57,887 bases of DNA from Candidatus Saccharimonadota bacterium. Lineage in GTDB: Bacteria > Patescibacteriota > Saccharimonadia > Saccharimonadales > Saccharimonadaceae. Below the pieces are notes generated by a model. The model worked only from the letters and a program-made list of their open reading frames with translations, was not told where the DNA came from and did no database searches. The stretch is from contig JAFSNI010000009.1 of the NCBI GenBank assembly GCA_017447485.1, positions 1-57,887 of the forward strand, in the 5' to 3' direction. The translations under genes were made by a program, and so were the position numbers. Each line of letters begins with the position of its first letter. The stretch's first letter is position 1. Positions 50,496-57,887 of the stretch are shown here, piece after piece.

Positions 50496-51140
50496 TTATT
50501 TATATACCCAGCCTAAAGCTTGGTAAAAATTATGCGCCGTTGGCAAACCTAAATTCTTTAATGTTAAATTCGTAATATCATCCACCACCGCCAAAGTAAA
50601 CAGCGTAATCGCTAGCGTCAAAAACGCTCTTTTGCTCATTTTTAGCGAAATTTTCACTACCCACGGAAGTAGCAAATACATCAAAAGTAGCGCTCCAATC
50701 CCAAAAATCGCCGCACTCGCCGGGCACACAAACCCATTAATATTTCCCCAGCCAAACCAAGCATGGCTATAATCCCAATATCTCGTTTCGTTCCCCACTG
50801 TATAAACAGCCCAGCCTGCAAAAAGTTCCAAAAGTCCACAAGCCAATGCCGAAGCTAAAAACACCACCCACGGGTATTTCTTCAATTTATGGCTCACCAG
50901 CATAATAATTAAAGCACCATAAGCATAAATATTCATCCACGGAAGTAAGTTCCCGCCTTTAATATACAAATGTTGGAAACCGCCCTCAATCTCCGCCAGT
51001 AAAAACTCCCATACCCAGCCCGCAAATCCAGTCAAAACCACAATCAAGAGCACGATGCCCACTTTTTGATAAGTTTTAAGTTCCAACTTGTTATCCAGAT
51101 ACTTTTTCCGAAAATCTTTTTTAGTCATTTTCTCAACCAT
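50496..51140 (-). CDS. Putative membrane protein, CmpB/DUF1113 family
   Basis: The 214-residue protein has six membrane segments. The pattern GWVWEFLL near residue 40, a Gly/Asn-rich loop, IYAYGALI near residue 70 and RYWDYSHAWFGWGNINGFVCP near residue 120 matches the family once annotated as putative ABC transporter type IV (CmpB). Its function is not known. The start at 51140 is preferred over 51146 because TGATATAAT is six bases before it. It is separated from glmS by 42 bases and appears to be a single-gene unit; no terminator is visible. Confidence 0.75.
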   Translation of the reverse strand: MVEKMTKKDFRKKYLDNKLELKTYQKVGIVLLIVVLTGFAGWVWEFLLAEIEGGFQHLYIKGGNLLPWMNIYAYGALIIMLVSHKLKKYPWVVFLASALACGLLELFAGWAVYTVGNETRYWDYSHAWFGWGNINGFVCPASAAIFGIGALLLMYLLLPWVVKISLKMSKRAFLTLAITLFTLAVVDDITNLTLKNLGLPTAHNFYQALGWVYK

Positions 51141-51292
51141 AATCATATTATATCAAAGTATAACGGCAATTCTTAAAGCACATCGCCATTGCCTCCTTCA
51201 CCTTATATCACCATTATACCACAACCCACAGGCAGAATTTCATCTCTCACACCAATATCTGCTATAATAATATTAATTAACGGAAGCAAAAT

Positions 51293-51760
51293 ATGTATCA
51301 AAAAAAGTTCATGGAAACCGCCATCGAAGAAGCTAGGATTGGCATAACAAACAGCCACGGCGGACCTTTTGGTGCAGTCATCGTAAAAAACAGCGCAGTC
51401 ATCGCCTCCAGCCACAACTGCGTATTAAAAAATAACGATTCCACTTGCCATGGTGAAATCGACGCCATCAGAAAAGCTGAACAAAAACTCGGCACTTACG
51501 ACTTATCCGGCTGCGAGCTCTACACTACCAGCGAGCCTTGTCTCATGTGCCTCGCCGCCATTCTCTGGGCTAATATTAACAAAGTTTATTACGGTTGCTC
51601 CATAGAAGATAGCGCGAGAATCGGTTTCCGCGACGCCAAATTCGACGCAATGCTCGGCGAACGCAATCATCTACCAGCAGACTTTCTCGAACAACGCGAC
51701 CGCGACCTCTGCCTCCAGCTTTTTGATGAATATAGTAATATGGACAAAACAATCTATTAA
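51293..51760 (+). CDS. Nucleoside/guanine deaminase
   Basis: The 155-residue protein belongs to the cytidine deaminase fold: zinc ligands CHGEI near residue 52 (His-Gly-Glu in place of His-Ala-Glu) and PCLMC near residue 82, with catalytic Glu in the first motif. GGPFGAVIV and TSEPCLMC resemble guanine deaminase of the GuaD type; tRNA adenosine deaminase (TadA) usually has HAE. So base deamination in purine salvage is the best guess. TGCTATAAT lies about 25 bases before the ATG, with a weak GGAAG ribosome binding site. Low GC content compared with genes to its left marks the start of the accessory region. Confidence 0.85.
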   Translation: MYQKKFMETAIEEARIGITNSHGGPFGAVIVKNSAVIASSHNCVLKNNDSTCHGEIDAIRKAEQKLGTYDLSGCELYTTSEPCLMCLAAILWANINKVYYGCSIEDSARIGFRDAKFDAMLGERNHLPADFLEQRDRDLCLQLFDEYSNMDKTIY

Positions 51761-51775
51761 GACCAGGTGCCCCTG

Positions 51776-52489
51776 TTATCTTCCTTCACTAAACTCTTTC
51801 CGAAAGTCTAGCCTAACTGCCTCAAATGAAAGTTTTTCTGTATCAATAATCATCATCCACTCCGTCCCAACTTTCTCTCCCCAATTCGTAGAAAACACGT
51901 CGGTAGAGACAATGCTATTTTTCTCCACAACATCTCTCATTGGAGTATGTCCAACAACCTGCGAATAACCATTCAGGATGTTCGGTAAAGTCAACCCGTC
52001 ATATTGCGACCTAGCCCAAAGCGGTGAATCACCACGCCAAAAAGCCGATAAATCCGGCCCGTTTATCTTCTCGACTAGTTTTTCAACCGTTCCGCAATCA
52101 GCGAGATCATTCTCATTAATGAATTCCTGGAATATCCCAGCATAAGAAAATATAACCCTGCCGTCAAGATGTGCAAATTTAGGACTAAAATTTTCACGAT
52201 AAAGATGAGCGTATTCTTTCCCCGCTCTAATATTACCAGTGACAGGCCTATCTAATATATATGATGCTTCATGATTTCCCCAAAGCCAAATCGTATTTAA
52301 GTGTTTATGGTAGAAAGCCAACATTCTAGCATTATGATTACGATATTGATCATCATAACAATAAAAATCATCTAGATTATCACCAAGCTGGACCGCATAA
52401 TCAACCTCGTTCTCGCGCGTAATTTTATCCGCCAAATCAAACATTTTCGGCTTAAGATGCGTATCCGGAATCACCAAAACTCTCGCCAT
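51776..52489 (-). CDS. Calcineurin-like metallophosphoesterase
   Basis: The 237-residue protein has the five metallophosphoesterase motifs: DTH at residue 9, GDNLDD at residue 36, GNHE near residue 71, a His in the middle region and GHTP near residue 183. It should hydrolyse a phosphoester with two bound metal ions; substrate unknown. TATAAT is six bases before the ATG (52489), the leaderless pattern. It is convergent with the deaminase gene, the two stop codons lying 16 bases apart. Confidence 0.9.
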   Translation of the reverse strand: MARVLVIPDTHLKPKMFDLADKITRENEVDYAVQLGDNLDDFYCYDDQYRNHNARMLAFYHKHLNTIWLWGNHEASYILDRPVTGNIRAGKEYAHLYRENFSPKFAHLDGRVIFSYAGIFQEFINENDLADCGTVEKLVEKINGPDLSAFWRGDSPLWARSQYDGLTLPNILNGYSQVVGHTPMRDVVEKNSIVSTDVFSTNWGEKVGTEWMMIIDTEKLSFEAVRLDFRKEFSEGR

Positions 52490-52588
52490 AAAATTATTAT
52501 AGTATTAATCCTCTCTTGCCGCATACGCATATACTTGATCAAACCGTTCTTGCTTGCATATAAATAACTCCCATGATAATCTAAAGAT

Positions 52589-53086
52589 ATGAAAGATATC
52601 ATACGAGATAAAATAATGCTAGATGAGTTACGTCATTCTTTTGATACTGCGTATTCGTCAGTAAAAAAATATACGACAAAAACTTTTACGGTTTTTGGAG
52701 CGGAATTGACATTGCTATTATTTTATATGTCAAGCAATGAGGCGCAAGAAATAAAAAAGTTATTCAAAGATACGAATAGCGGTTGGTACATATTTGCGCT
52801 AATAGCTCTGATAGCTTTTACAGCGTCTGCCATACTTTTTATACTAACCCTCGCGACAGACAGAAAATGGTGTTTTCCCCCAAACGAAGAAAAACTGCTA
52901 AGCAACCGTCAATACCAGACAATGACCGACGAGCACTTAGTTCAAGAGTTAATTGACGAGTATAATAGCAACATTGCACATTGCGTTAAAAAAGTGCATA
53001 GGATGAAAATACTATCAGATACTGGAACCTACATATTAATAAGTGGGATCGTCTGCCTATTGATTCTAAAAATGTTTGGAGTATAA
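52589..53086 (+). CDS. Three-helix membrane protein, low GC
   Basis: The 165-residue protein has membrane segments at about residues 33-52, 66-90 and 143-162, an N-terminal helix before the first one and a helical cytoplasmic loop between the last two. It is AT-rich (I count 19 G or C in the 60 bases 52621-52680), unlike the core genes. I see no known motif. The layout with a short membrane block and helical soluble parts recalls membrane effectors of phage-defence systems, but that is speculation. The ATG has a weak -10 GATAAT eight bases upstream and no ribosome binding site. Confidence 0.5.
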   Translation: MKDIIRDKIMLDELRHSFDTAYSSVKKYTTKTFTVFGAELTLLLFYMSSNEAQEIKKLFKDTNSGWYIFALIALIAFTASAILFILTLATDRKWCFPPNEEKLLSNRQYQTMTDEHLVQELIDEYNSNIAHCVKKVHRMKILSDTGTYILISGIVCLLILKMFGV

Positions 53087-53291
53087 TAAGCTTATGGTAT
53101 ATGTAATAGAATAGTTCATCGATTTCAACATTGTCATGTAGACACAAAGGGATGTTTTTACTAAGTAAAATCCGTAAGCAGATAAACAATAAGTCCCAGC
53201 TTTTTACTTGTGGCACAATGTATTAACCAGAATACGCCCCCCCGAAAAACGCCAACCCAAAATAGCATGATATTAACAAATAGCTCAACTA

Positions 53292-53849
53292 ATGCGCCAA
53301 ACCAAAGAAAGAACATCTATGTATAATGCAACCAGCTCAAATGACCACAAACAAAAAACCGCCATCAGGGCAAACATTATAGGTTCACTTATTGCGCTAT
53401 CCGTCACATTGTTAGCCATATTTCACAGTGATAACAAAATCCTAGGGCTTGAAATTATTCGTGAAAGTTTCGCAGAAAATATCATAAATTTTATCAAGTT
53501 AGCTCTAGGATTTTCGATATTTTCCGGCACAATTTTTATAATAACGGTAGGATATTTCAACGGTTTTAATTATAGTGAAAACTATCAAAGCAATATCAAA
53601 TTCATACAATCCTTGGTCTCAAGATGGCATAAATTCATAGCTTGGTCACATAAAAAATCATATAATTGTACAATTGGCACATTCATACTTTCATTCGCGG
53701 CCATCGTCATCAGCATAATCGCAAAAATTCTCGGAATTTATGGAGCTATTAGCGTTATTATAACAGCAGCAATTACTATAATTATAATGCTAATCATAAT
53801 CACCCCAATATTGATAAACAAATTCAAAAGGCACGACAAAAAATCTTAA
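53292..53849 (+). CDS. Four-helix membrane protein, low GC
   Basis: The 185-residue protein has membrane segments at about residues 28-48, 65-90, 125-147 and 150-175, the last two nearly continuous, with a positively charged tail (KFKRHDKKS). It is AT-rich like its neighbour. An alternative start MYNATSS at residue 10 is possible; no ribosome binding site marks either. I recognise no family. It sits beside another unknown membrane protein and upstream of a diverged repeat that flanks a defence-like module. The bases 53087-53291 before it hold no gene that I can support. Confidence 0.45.
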   Translation: MRQTKERTSMYNATSSNDHKQKTAIRANIIGSLIALSVTLLAIFHSDNKILGLEIIRESFAENIINFIKLALGFSIFSGTIFIITVGYFNGFNYSENYQSNIKFIQSLVSRWHKFIAWSHKKSYNCTIGTFILSFAAIVISIIAKILGIYGAISVIITAAITIIIMLIIITPILINKFKRHDKKS

Positions 53850-53880
53850 CTTTCCAGTTTTTCCACAGGTTACCCTGTTG

Positions 53881-54050
53881 ATGGGGAGCAACCAGAGATA
53901 CTTGCTCGGCTTTACATGGTGGTGGACTGGTGTCTGGAGCACCCTGAATACACGGCTAAACTGCGCGTGATACCTAAAAAAGATTATCCTTTAGTGCTAC
54001 CGTGCATATTCTGAAATACACATACAGGAACTGGGATTCGAACTTTTAGG
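53881..54050 (+). repeat. Diverged direct repeat, copy A
   Basis: Bases 53886-53930 match 56567-56612 closely (GACCAGA..ATACTT, then CATGG, GTGGACTGG), and 54015-54043 match 56616-56645 (ATACA.ATACAGG, then GATTCGAACTT). Between these matches copy A has about 85 extra bases. In one frame both copies read YLLGF/YLFGY..WTG and IHIQ..FEL, so they may be remnants of related genes. The rest of 53850-54226 is AT-rich with no gene visible. Confidence 0.55.
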
Positions 54051-54226
54051 GATTTCTAGCTCAGATGAAGCCGGAGAGGTCTAAAACAATGATAATAAAA
54101 AAATAAAAAATAACAATGTTAACAGCAAATCGCATCCAGTGATATGTAATTATATAATTAATACATTTCATTTATATCTATTATTGTAAGTAGCTTTCCA
54201 TAACCCTTTTTCCGCCTTTTTTATCA

Positions 54227-54751
54227 TTATTCCCCCTCTATCATATCAAGAATTCTAGCTAGCCACCTCGTCGAAGAGCTTAGCAAACTATCCAACTTCC
54301 TCTTATTAACCCACCTCTCCCACTCTACCCCATCATCCTCATGTTTCAAATGGCACAACTCTGCAAAAACCTTTTTTGCCTCCGCCGAAGAACGACATGC
54401 ACGATGTATTAATTTATCATCGCTCATCAACCTCACCAGCTCCATCTCCAAACATTTGTCCGATTCTAAACAAACAATCTCACTCACATCAGCCAATCTC
54501 CGTGCCTCCTTCACCGAATCCTCCCCACGGTCCAAGTCATATAACGCATACTTTTCATCAAAATCATGCATCAAATAATACTTTATCATCTGACGCACTT
54601 GTTCAGCTGGGTCCCCACCGTGCGCATTCCGGATCTTCACTTCTCGTCCCGGCAAGTGATATAAAGCATACAAATATTTCACAAAATTAGTATCCCTATC
54701 TCCCTCGCACCAAATACTAATCGTCGTCCTCAAAAAATGATTTTTATTCAT
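54227..54751 (-). CDS. RloB-like TOPRIM protein
   Basis: The 174-residue protein matches the RloB family: CEGDRDTNFVKYLY near residue 14, an Asp-x-Asp region near residue 72 (YDLDRGED), and CLESDKCLEMELVRL near residue 94, a variant of the family's S-x-PCFE motif. RloB has a TOPRIM-like fold and is the second gene of RloAB/AbiL phage-defence modules. It probably needs the ATPase encoded just upstream (54801-56033). The ribosome binding site TAAGGAG sits in the loop of a hairpin at 54753-54773. It is the last gene of the module. Confidence 0.8.
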   Translation of the reverse strand: MNKNHFLRTTISIWCEGDRDTNFVKYLYALYHLPGREVKIRNAHGGDPAEQVRQMIKYYLMHDFDEKYALYDLDRGEDSVKEARRLADVSEIVCLESDKCLEMELVRLMSDDKLIHRACRSSAEAKKVFAELCHLKHEDDGVEWERWVNKRKLDSLLSSSTRWLARILDMIEGE

Positions 54752-54752
54752 G

Positions 54753-54773
54753 GGTGGGCCTCCTTAGCCCACC
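54753..54773 (-). promoter_or_regulatory. Hairpin exposing the ribosome binding site of rloB
   Basis: Minus-strand arms GGTGGGC and GCCCACC form a perfect 7-base-pair stem; the loop TAAGGAG is the ribosome binding site of the RloB-like gene, whose ATG follows two bases after the stem. Confidence 0.6.
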
Positions 54774-54800
54774 ATTTTATCGTACTGCACCATATCGCCA

Positions 54801-56033
54801 TTAGCCCTCCATCTTCGGTACCGCACCGTATTTACCCGCCATATATTTTGCATAAAAATTATCGTGCGATTCCACACCTTTCATTGAATCAAGCCTCCAT
54901 GATTCTGTTGCTCCCTCCGCATTTCGCTCCGTCAATATAATCTGCTGTTTATCCAAAAAATTTAAAGTAGTATAATTATGCGAAGCCAAAATTAACTGTG
55001 TGCCATTCTTATTCACAGACGGCGACATGAACTGTTCCACCAGCAATTCATAGATATCTGGGTGAATAAATGCGTCCATGTCGTCAATTATTGCCACGCT
55101 GCCTTTTTCTCTAGATAAGATCCTCGCAATTTCATTTACCAGATAAACAATTCTATTCGTACCGGCCGATTCTTCAAAAGTCGGAAGCGAAAACTTTCTA
55201 CTATTATATTTGTGTTCAATCCCATACAACGTTAAGTCGTTTTTATTATTAGTCATGTTAAACTTTGCGACCCCATCAAAGCCAATATCTACTGATTCTA
55301 GAATTTTTCTACTAAGTTCACGGCCCAATTCATTCTCATCAATACTTTTCAACGCATCGTTCGCTAATTTACTAGTCGAAAATTCCGACTCCATATTTCC
55401 GAACGAAACCACATTTGTAAACATTCGTAACCAATAATCTTTAACTTCCCTCAAAAAACCGTCGACCTCATCCAAACTAGTATATAAATCAATAACGGTT
55501 CTAGTTTTGTTTTCCTTAGTTGCCAATATCGCACCGATATCTTTCACATCCTTAAGATTTTTAATCAAATCCGATATTTCTACAGTATAAGTATCGCTGT
55601 TCCAAAACCTCGAAAAAACCTTCTTTTTTGTTGCCCGCTCAGAAACCATACTCGTCAGAAATAACTTTTCATCATATATCATATCCCTATCAAAAGTGAT
55701 CGCATACTCATAAAGATTATCGCCTACAGAAAACTCTACCGAAATATAAGAAGATCTATCCGTATCCAAAACGTATGAAAAATATGGTAAAATTCCAGAC
55801 ACAACACCGCCAACCTGATTCATTAAAAATCTCACAAAAGCTAATACTCTCAAAATGTTAGTCTTACCAGATCCATTAGGACCGCCCACAAAAGCAACTT
55901 TTGTAACTTTTTTATTATATGGTGCATCAAGATATAATTCTGGCACCGTGATACTACCGCTCTTGGCAACAAAATTTATCTCCACCTCATCTTTTATTGA
56001 ATAAAAATTTTTTACCTTAAAATCATGTATCAT
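54801..56033 (-). CDS. AAA15/RloA-like ATPase
   Basis: The 410-residue protein is an OLD/AAA15-type ATPase: Walker A GPNGSGKTN at residues 51-59, a long middle region, the signature-like FEESAGTNRIVYLVNE near residue 286, Walker B VAIIDDMDAFIHP near residue 315 and the His switch LASHNYTTL near residue 348. It forms the first gene of an RloA-RloB (AbiL-like) pair, which acts as an abortive-infection system against phage in other bacteria. The promoter TTGATT-17-TAAAAT is six bases from the ATG, so the transcript starts at the start codon. The two genes are 49 bases apart. Confidence 0.85.
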   Translation of the reverse strand: MIHDFKVKNFYSIKDEVEINFVAKSGSITVPELYLDAPYNKKVTKVAFVGGPNGSGKTNILRVLAFVRFLMNQVGGVVSGILPYFSYVLDTDRSSYISVEFSVGDNLYEYAITFDRDMIYDEKLFLTSMVSERATKKKVFSRFWNSDTYTVEISDLIKNLKDVKDIGAILATKENKTRTVIDLYTSLDEVDGFLREVKDYWLRMFTNVVSFGNMESEFSTSKLANDALKSIDENELGRELSRKILESVDIGFDGVAKFNMTNNKNDLTLYGIEHKYNSRKFSLPTFEESAGTNRIVYLVNEIARILSREKGSVAIIDDMDAFIHPDIYELLVEQFMSPSVNKNGTQLILASHNYTTLNFLDKQQIILTERNAEGATESWRLDSMKGVESHDNFYAKYMAGKYGAVPKMEG

Positions 56034-56107
56034 AGTCTTATTTTACCAAATTCCACAAAATAAATCAACATTTCCGCAAAAAAATGCATAAAAATCGATT
56101 TATCGCT

Positions 56108-56259
56108 TGATTTAAAATCCGTGGCGTGCTAATATAATTCTAGGGAGGCCCCAAGATAGCCTCAGCACATAAAAACGCCCCTCAGCGGAAAACCGAAAGA
56201 CGTCTGACATTTAACCTATCCTTATGTCAGTTCTATTTTATAGTGAAAACTATGTGCTG
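56108..56259 (+). promoter_or_regulatory. Promoter and structured leader of the Cys-rich protein gene
   Basis: TTGATT at 56108-56113 and TAATAT at 56131-56136 (spacer 17) form the promoter. The leader of about 150 bases folds into: a 5-base-pair hairpin at 56145-56163, a 9-base-pair closing helix between 56163-56171 and 56251-56259 (CAGCACATA/TATGTGCTG), and inside it CTGACAT/ATGTCAG (56204-56230) and small CGG/CCG and CTAT/ATAG pairings. It resembles a multibranch regulatory RNA; no class is recognised. Confidence 0.6.
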
Positions 56260-56291
56260 TCAAGTAAGACACCGCTGGAGAAAAGGAAAAA

Positions 56292-56510
56292 ATGGAGGCG
56301 AAAGATTATTATCTAAACCTGCATGAACAACCTGAAGGCGAACATGAAATCCATATTAAAGGTTGTTTGTATTTTCCGGCCGCCGAAAACGCAGAGTATT
56401 TAGGAAGGTATTTTTATGCCGTAAATGCCCTGGCGGAGGCTAAACGTCGATATCCATCCTGGAACATCAATGGCTGTTGTCATTGTTGTGACGAAATCGA
56501 TACCGACTAA
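56292..56510 (+). CDS. Small Cys/His-rich protein
   Basis: The 72-residue protein contains HEIHIKGC, YLGRY and a C-terminal GCCHCCDE, a Cys/His pattern like a widespread family of about 60-residue proteins with H-x-H-x-x-x-C, YLG and NGC-x-x-CC; it may bind a metal. AAGGA lies 8 bases before the ATG, and a strong terminator follows after 6 bases. It is isolated between the defence module and the repeat B/lipase region and is preceded by a folded leader. I cannot name the function; metal response is a possibility, given the leader. Confidence 0.7.
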   Translation: MEAKDYYLNLHEQPEGEHEIHIKGCLYFPAAENAEYLGRYFYAVNALAEAKRRYPSWNINGCCHCCDEIDTD

Positions 56511-56515
56511 ACCTT

Positions 56516-56546
56516 AGCTATCTCGATTCTTCGAGGTAGCTTTTCT
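56516..56546 (+). terminator. Terminator of the Cys-rich protein gene
   Basis: Eleven-base-pair stem AGCTATCTCGA / TCGAGGTAGCT (one G-U pair) with loop TTCT, followed by TTTCTT. Confidence 0.9.
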
Positions 56547-56552
56547 TGACAT

Positions 56553-56648
56553 CCCAACTCGGTGAGTGGCGACCAGACATACTTATTCGGTTACGCATGG
56601 TTGTGGACTGGTAGTATACATATACAGGCAAAGAGATTCGAACTTAAT
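56553..56648 (+). repeat. Diverged direct repeat, copy B
   Basis: Shares with copy A (53881-54050) the segments around GACCAGACATACTT, CATGG-GTGGACTGG and ATACATATACAGG-GATTCGAACTT, but lacks the 85-base middle part of copy A. It lies between the small Cys-rich gene and the lipase gene. The two copies bracket the RloA-RloB module. Confidence 0.5.
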
Positions 56649-56665
56649 CCTAAACCAAATTTTAC

Positions 56666-57887
56666 TTAGCAACGCGACTTTTTCTTAATAACGTAGTGAC
56701 CAGTAAGAATCGCTAATGCCACAAGAAAAACAGTAACATCTAATTGAAAATTCGCAGTAGCGCTCTGTTCTACTCTAAATGCCGAACCAGAATTTGGAAC
56801 CTTTATGCCTTCTTCGGCTTCTTCGTTAGGAGTCGGAATGAGACTTTTTAGTATTGGCATAATACTTTCAGGAATATGACCAATGACAAGGTTCTCAGCG
56901 TTATCAATAAGAGTATAAGTATAGTAGAGCGAATAGTTCTCGCCGAATGTATTTTGGGTATAGATAGCATCAGCGATCAAAAATGGAGAGATAGCCTTAA
57001 CTAATTTTGGCAAGTTTTCCTTAAGGATTTCAAATTCTGTTTCACTAATGCTTGGAGCTTGACCAAGCTTAGTCTCGTAATCATCATATTGTCCTATGTA
57101 ACCAGTAAGGATTATAACTAGCTCATCGACCTCACTATCAGTTGCGGTACCTTTTAAGACCTTAACTAAATCAAGGTAAGCCGGAAAGCTAGCTAAATCG
57201 CCAGCATGGTTTGCTAATAAGTCATAGAAAGCATTTCCTGCTACCATACCAGCAAGACCATTGCTAGTGTCGCTAATAAACTCAGTAAAATCGCTTTGCT
57301 TATCTAGCGTTCTCACTTGGTATAATTTCATTACAGCCGATAATGGTTCCTTAATCTCGGTATCAAAGTATTCACGAGTCAGCCCATTATCAACTACAAA
57401 TTGCATCCAAGCATCCATATAGTCGCGGCCATTCATAGTACCAACCTGCTCTACAAGACCATCATTATTCAATAAGACATTAGCGGCAGTGGCTGGGTCG
57501 GCTAGTTCGGCAATGTTGATAACAGAAGTTGCAATTTTTAAATCAGCAGGATGTATTTCTTCGTAAATACCAGTATTATAGAATCCCCATAATCCCGGAA
57601 AGACATAACCGAGAAGTAAATCATTGCCATCTTTGACATCATGGATATTGGTATAACCTGGCTCGGTGAGACTAGCACGAGGCGCGCCAAAAGTATAGAC
57701 ATAAAAATCATCCGCCTTCATGTCGTAATCTAAAATATTTTCGTTTATCTTTTTAGCAACTAGATCAACTACCGCACCGCCACGAGAATAACCAACCATC
57801 CAAATTTTATAATCTGAAAGATGGTTAGTATAAATATATTCATCAAGCCTTTCCTTGATATACCCGGCCGATTCGCTAAAACCAGCA
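56666..57887 (-). CDS. Surface-anchored lipase-like protein (5' end cut by the window)
   Basis: The frame is open to the end of the window; 406 codons are visible. It contains the class 3 lipase motif GYSRGG (catalytic Ser) preceded by DYKIWMV, then an Asp region (DVKDGNDLL). A helical domain of unknown function follows, and the C-terminus is PNSGS, a hydrophobic segment of about 20 residues and KKKSRC, a sorting-signal-like layout. It should act on the outer surface, on lipids or esters. The start and signal peptide lie outside the window. The terminator is not visible in the short 3' space. Confidence 0.75.
   Translation of the reverse strand, partial: AGFSESAGYIKERLDEYIYTNHLSDYKIWMVGYSRGGAVVDLVAKKINENILDYDMKADDFYVYTFGAPRASLTEPGYTNIHDVKDGNDLLLGYVFPGLWGFYNTGIYEEIHPADLKIATSVINIAELADPATAANVLLNNDGLVEQVGTMNGRDYMDAWMQFVVDNGLTREYFDTEIKEPLSAVMKLYQVRTLDKQSDFTEFISDTSNGLAGMVAGNAFYDLLANHAGDLASFPAYLDLVKVLKGTATDSEVDELVIILTGYIGQYDDYETKLGQAPSISETEFEILKENLPKLVKAISPFLIADAIYTQNTFGENYSLYYTYTLIDNAENLVIGHIPESIMPILKSLIPTPNEEAEEGIKVPNSGSAFRVEQSATANFQLDVTVFLVALAILTGHYVIKKKSRC

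Noticed and set aside
52986-53216. 76-residue frame on the minus strand between the two membrane-protein genes
   Set aside because: It overlaps the end of a better gene, and has no start signal.
54010-54080. Possible tRNA fragment with GATTCGAACTT
   Set aside because: The T-loop-like bases have no matching stem, and no cloverleaf can be drawn; treated only as part of the diverged repeat.

Overview
Organism. The window looks like a chromosomal segment of a Patescibacteria/CPR bacterium, most likely Candidatus Saccharibacteria (TM7). This is an inference from gene content and style, not from a marker-gene tree: compact, tightly packed or overlapping genes, short versions of GrpE and of an acetate/phosphotransacetylase-like enzyme, a class I aldolase carrying an extra N-terminal PfkB-like domain, type IV pilus genes, a VirB6/TrbL-like membrane protein, many secreted surface proteins of unknown function, and standard use of TGA as a stop. 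Most of the window is moderate in GC.

Layout. 1-6.9 kb: a lipoprotein, then a minus-strand VirB6/TrbL-like pair and a DUF11-type surface protein. 6.9-9.8 kb: a GC-rich insert-like block with a Pro/Gly-rich membrane protein and a coiled-coil protein, each driven by a copy of the same strong promoter. 9.8-21.6 kb: tRNA-Gly and tRNA-His, triosephosphate isomerase, a HAD phosphatase, the PfkB-like/aldolase fusion, ribosomal bL25, a secreted protein, the hrcA-grpE operon under a CIRCE operator, an adenylate-kinase-like protein, a lamin-tail-domain surface protein and an operon for an unusual FAD oxidoreductase. 21.6-26.8 kb: initiator tRNA, a minor-pilin operon with a large adhesin-like PilX protein, an FtsB/DivIC-like protein and tRNA-Ile(UAU). 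26.9-38.5 kb: aspartyl-tRNA synthetase, a CBS protein, a DsbA-like thiol oxidoreductase, an ABC exporter, a methyltransferase, the pilus ATPase, ComEC fused in frame to YebC, five tRNAs and a pseudopilin. 38.5-51 kb: ruvB, dnaK under two CIRCE operators, phosphotransacetylase-like protein, glmM, a glycan export/polymerisation cluster and glmS. 51-57.9 kb: an accessory stretch with a deaminase, a metallophosphatase, two low-GC membrane proteins, a RloB/AAA-ATPase (AbiL-like) pair flanked by diverged direct repeats, a Cys-rich small protein with a structured leader and a partial lipase.

How it works together. GlmS and GlmM feed amino sugars to the glycan cluster (priming glycosyltransferase, GT4 transferase, O-antigen-type polymerase). 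PilB-like ATPase, pseudopilins, the PilX-like protein and ComEC fit a type IV pilus/DNA-uptake system. HrcA, with CIRCE sites at hrcA-grpE and dnaK, gives a closed heat-shock circuit. TpiA and the aldolase fusion sit next to each other in lower glycolysis.

The strongest window-wide signal is promoter architecture: about twenty genes have TATAAT or TAAAAT exactly six bases before the start codon, usually preceded by TGN, implying leaderless mRNAs. Genes with ribosome binding sites form a separate class. This also corrects several start codons (hrcA, the aldolase fusion, the adenylate-kinase-like gene, two pilins). Two further genes start directly after tRNAs. There is no CRISPR array, rRNA gene or intact insertion sequence that I can see.
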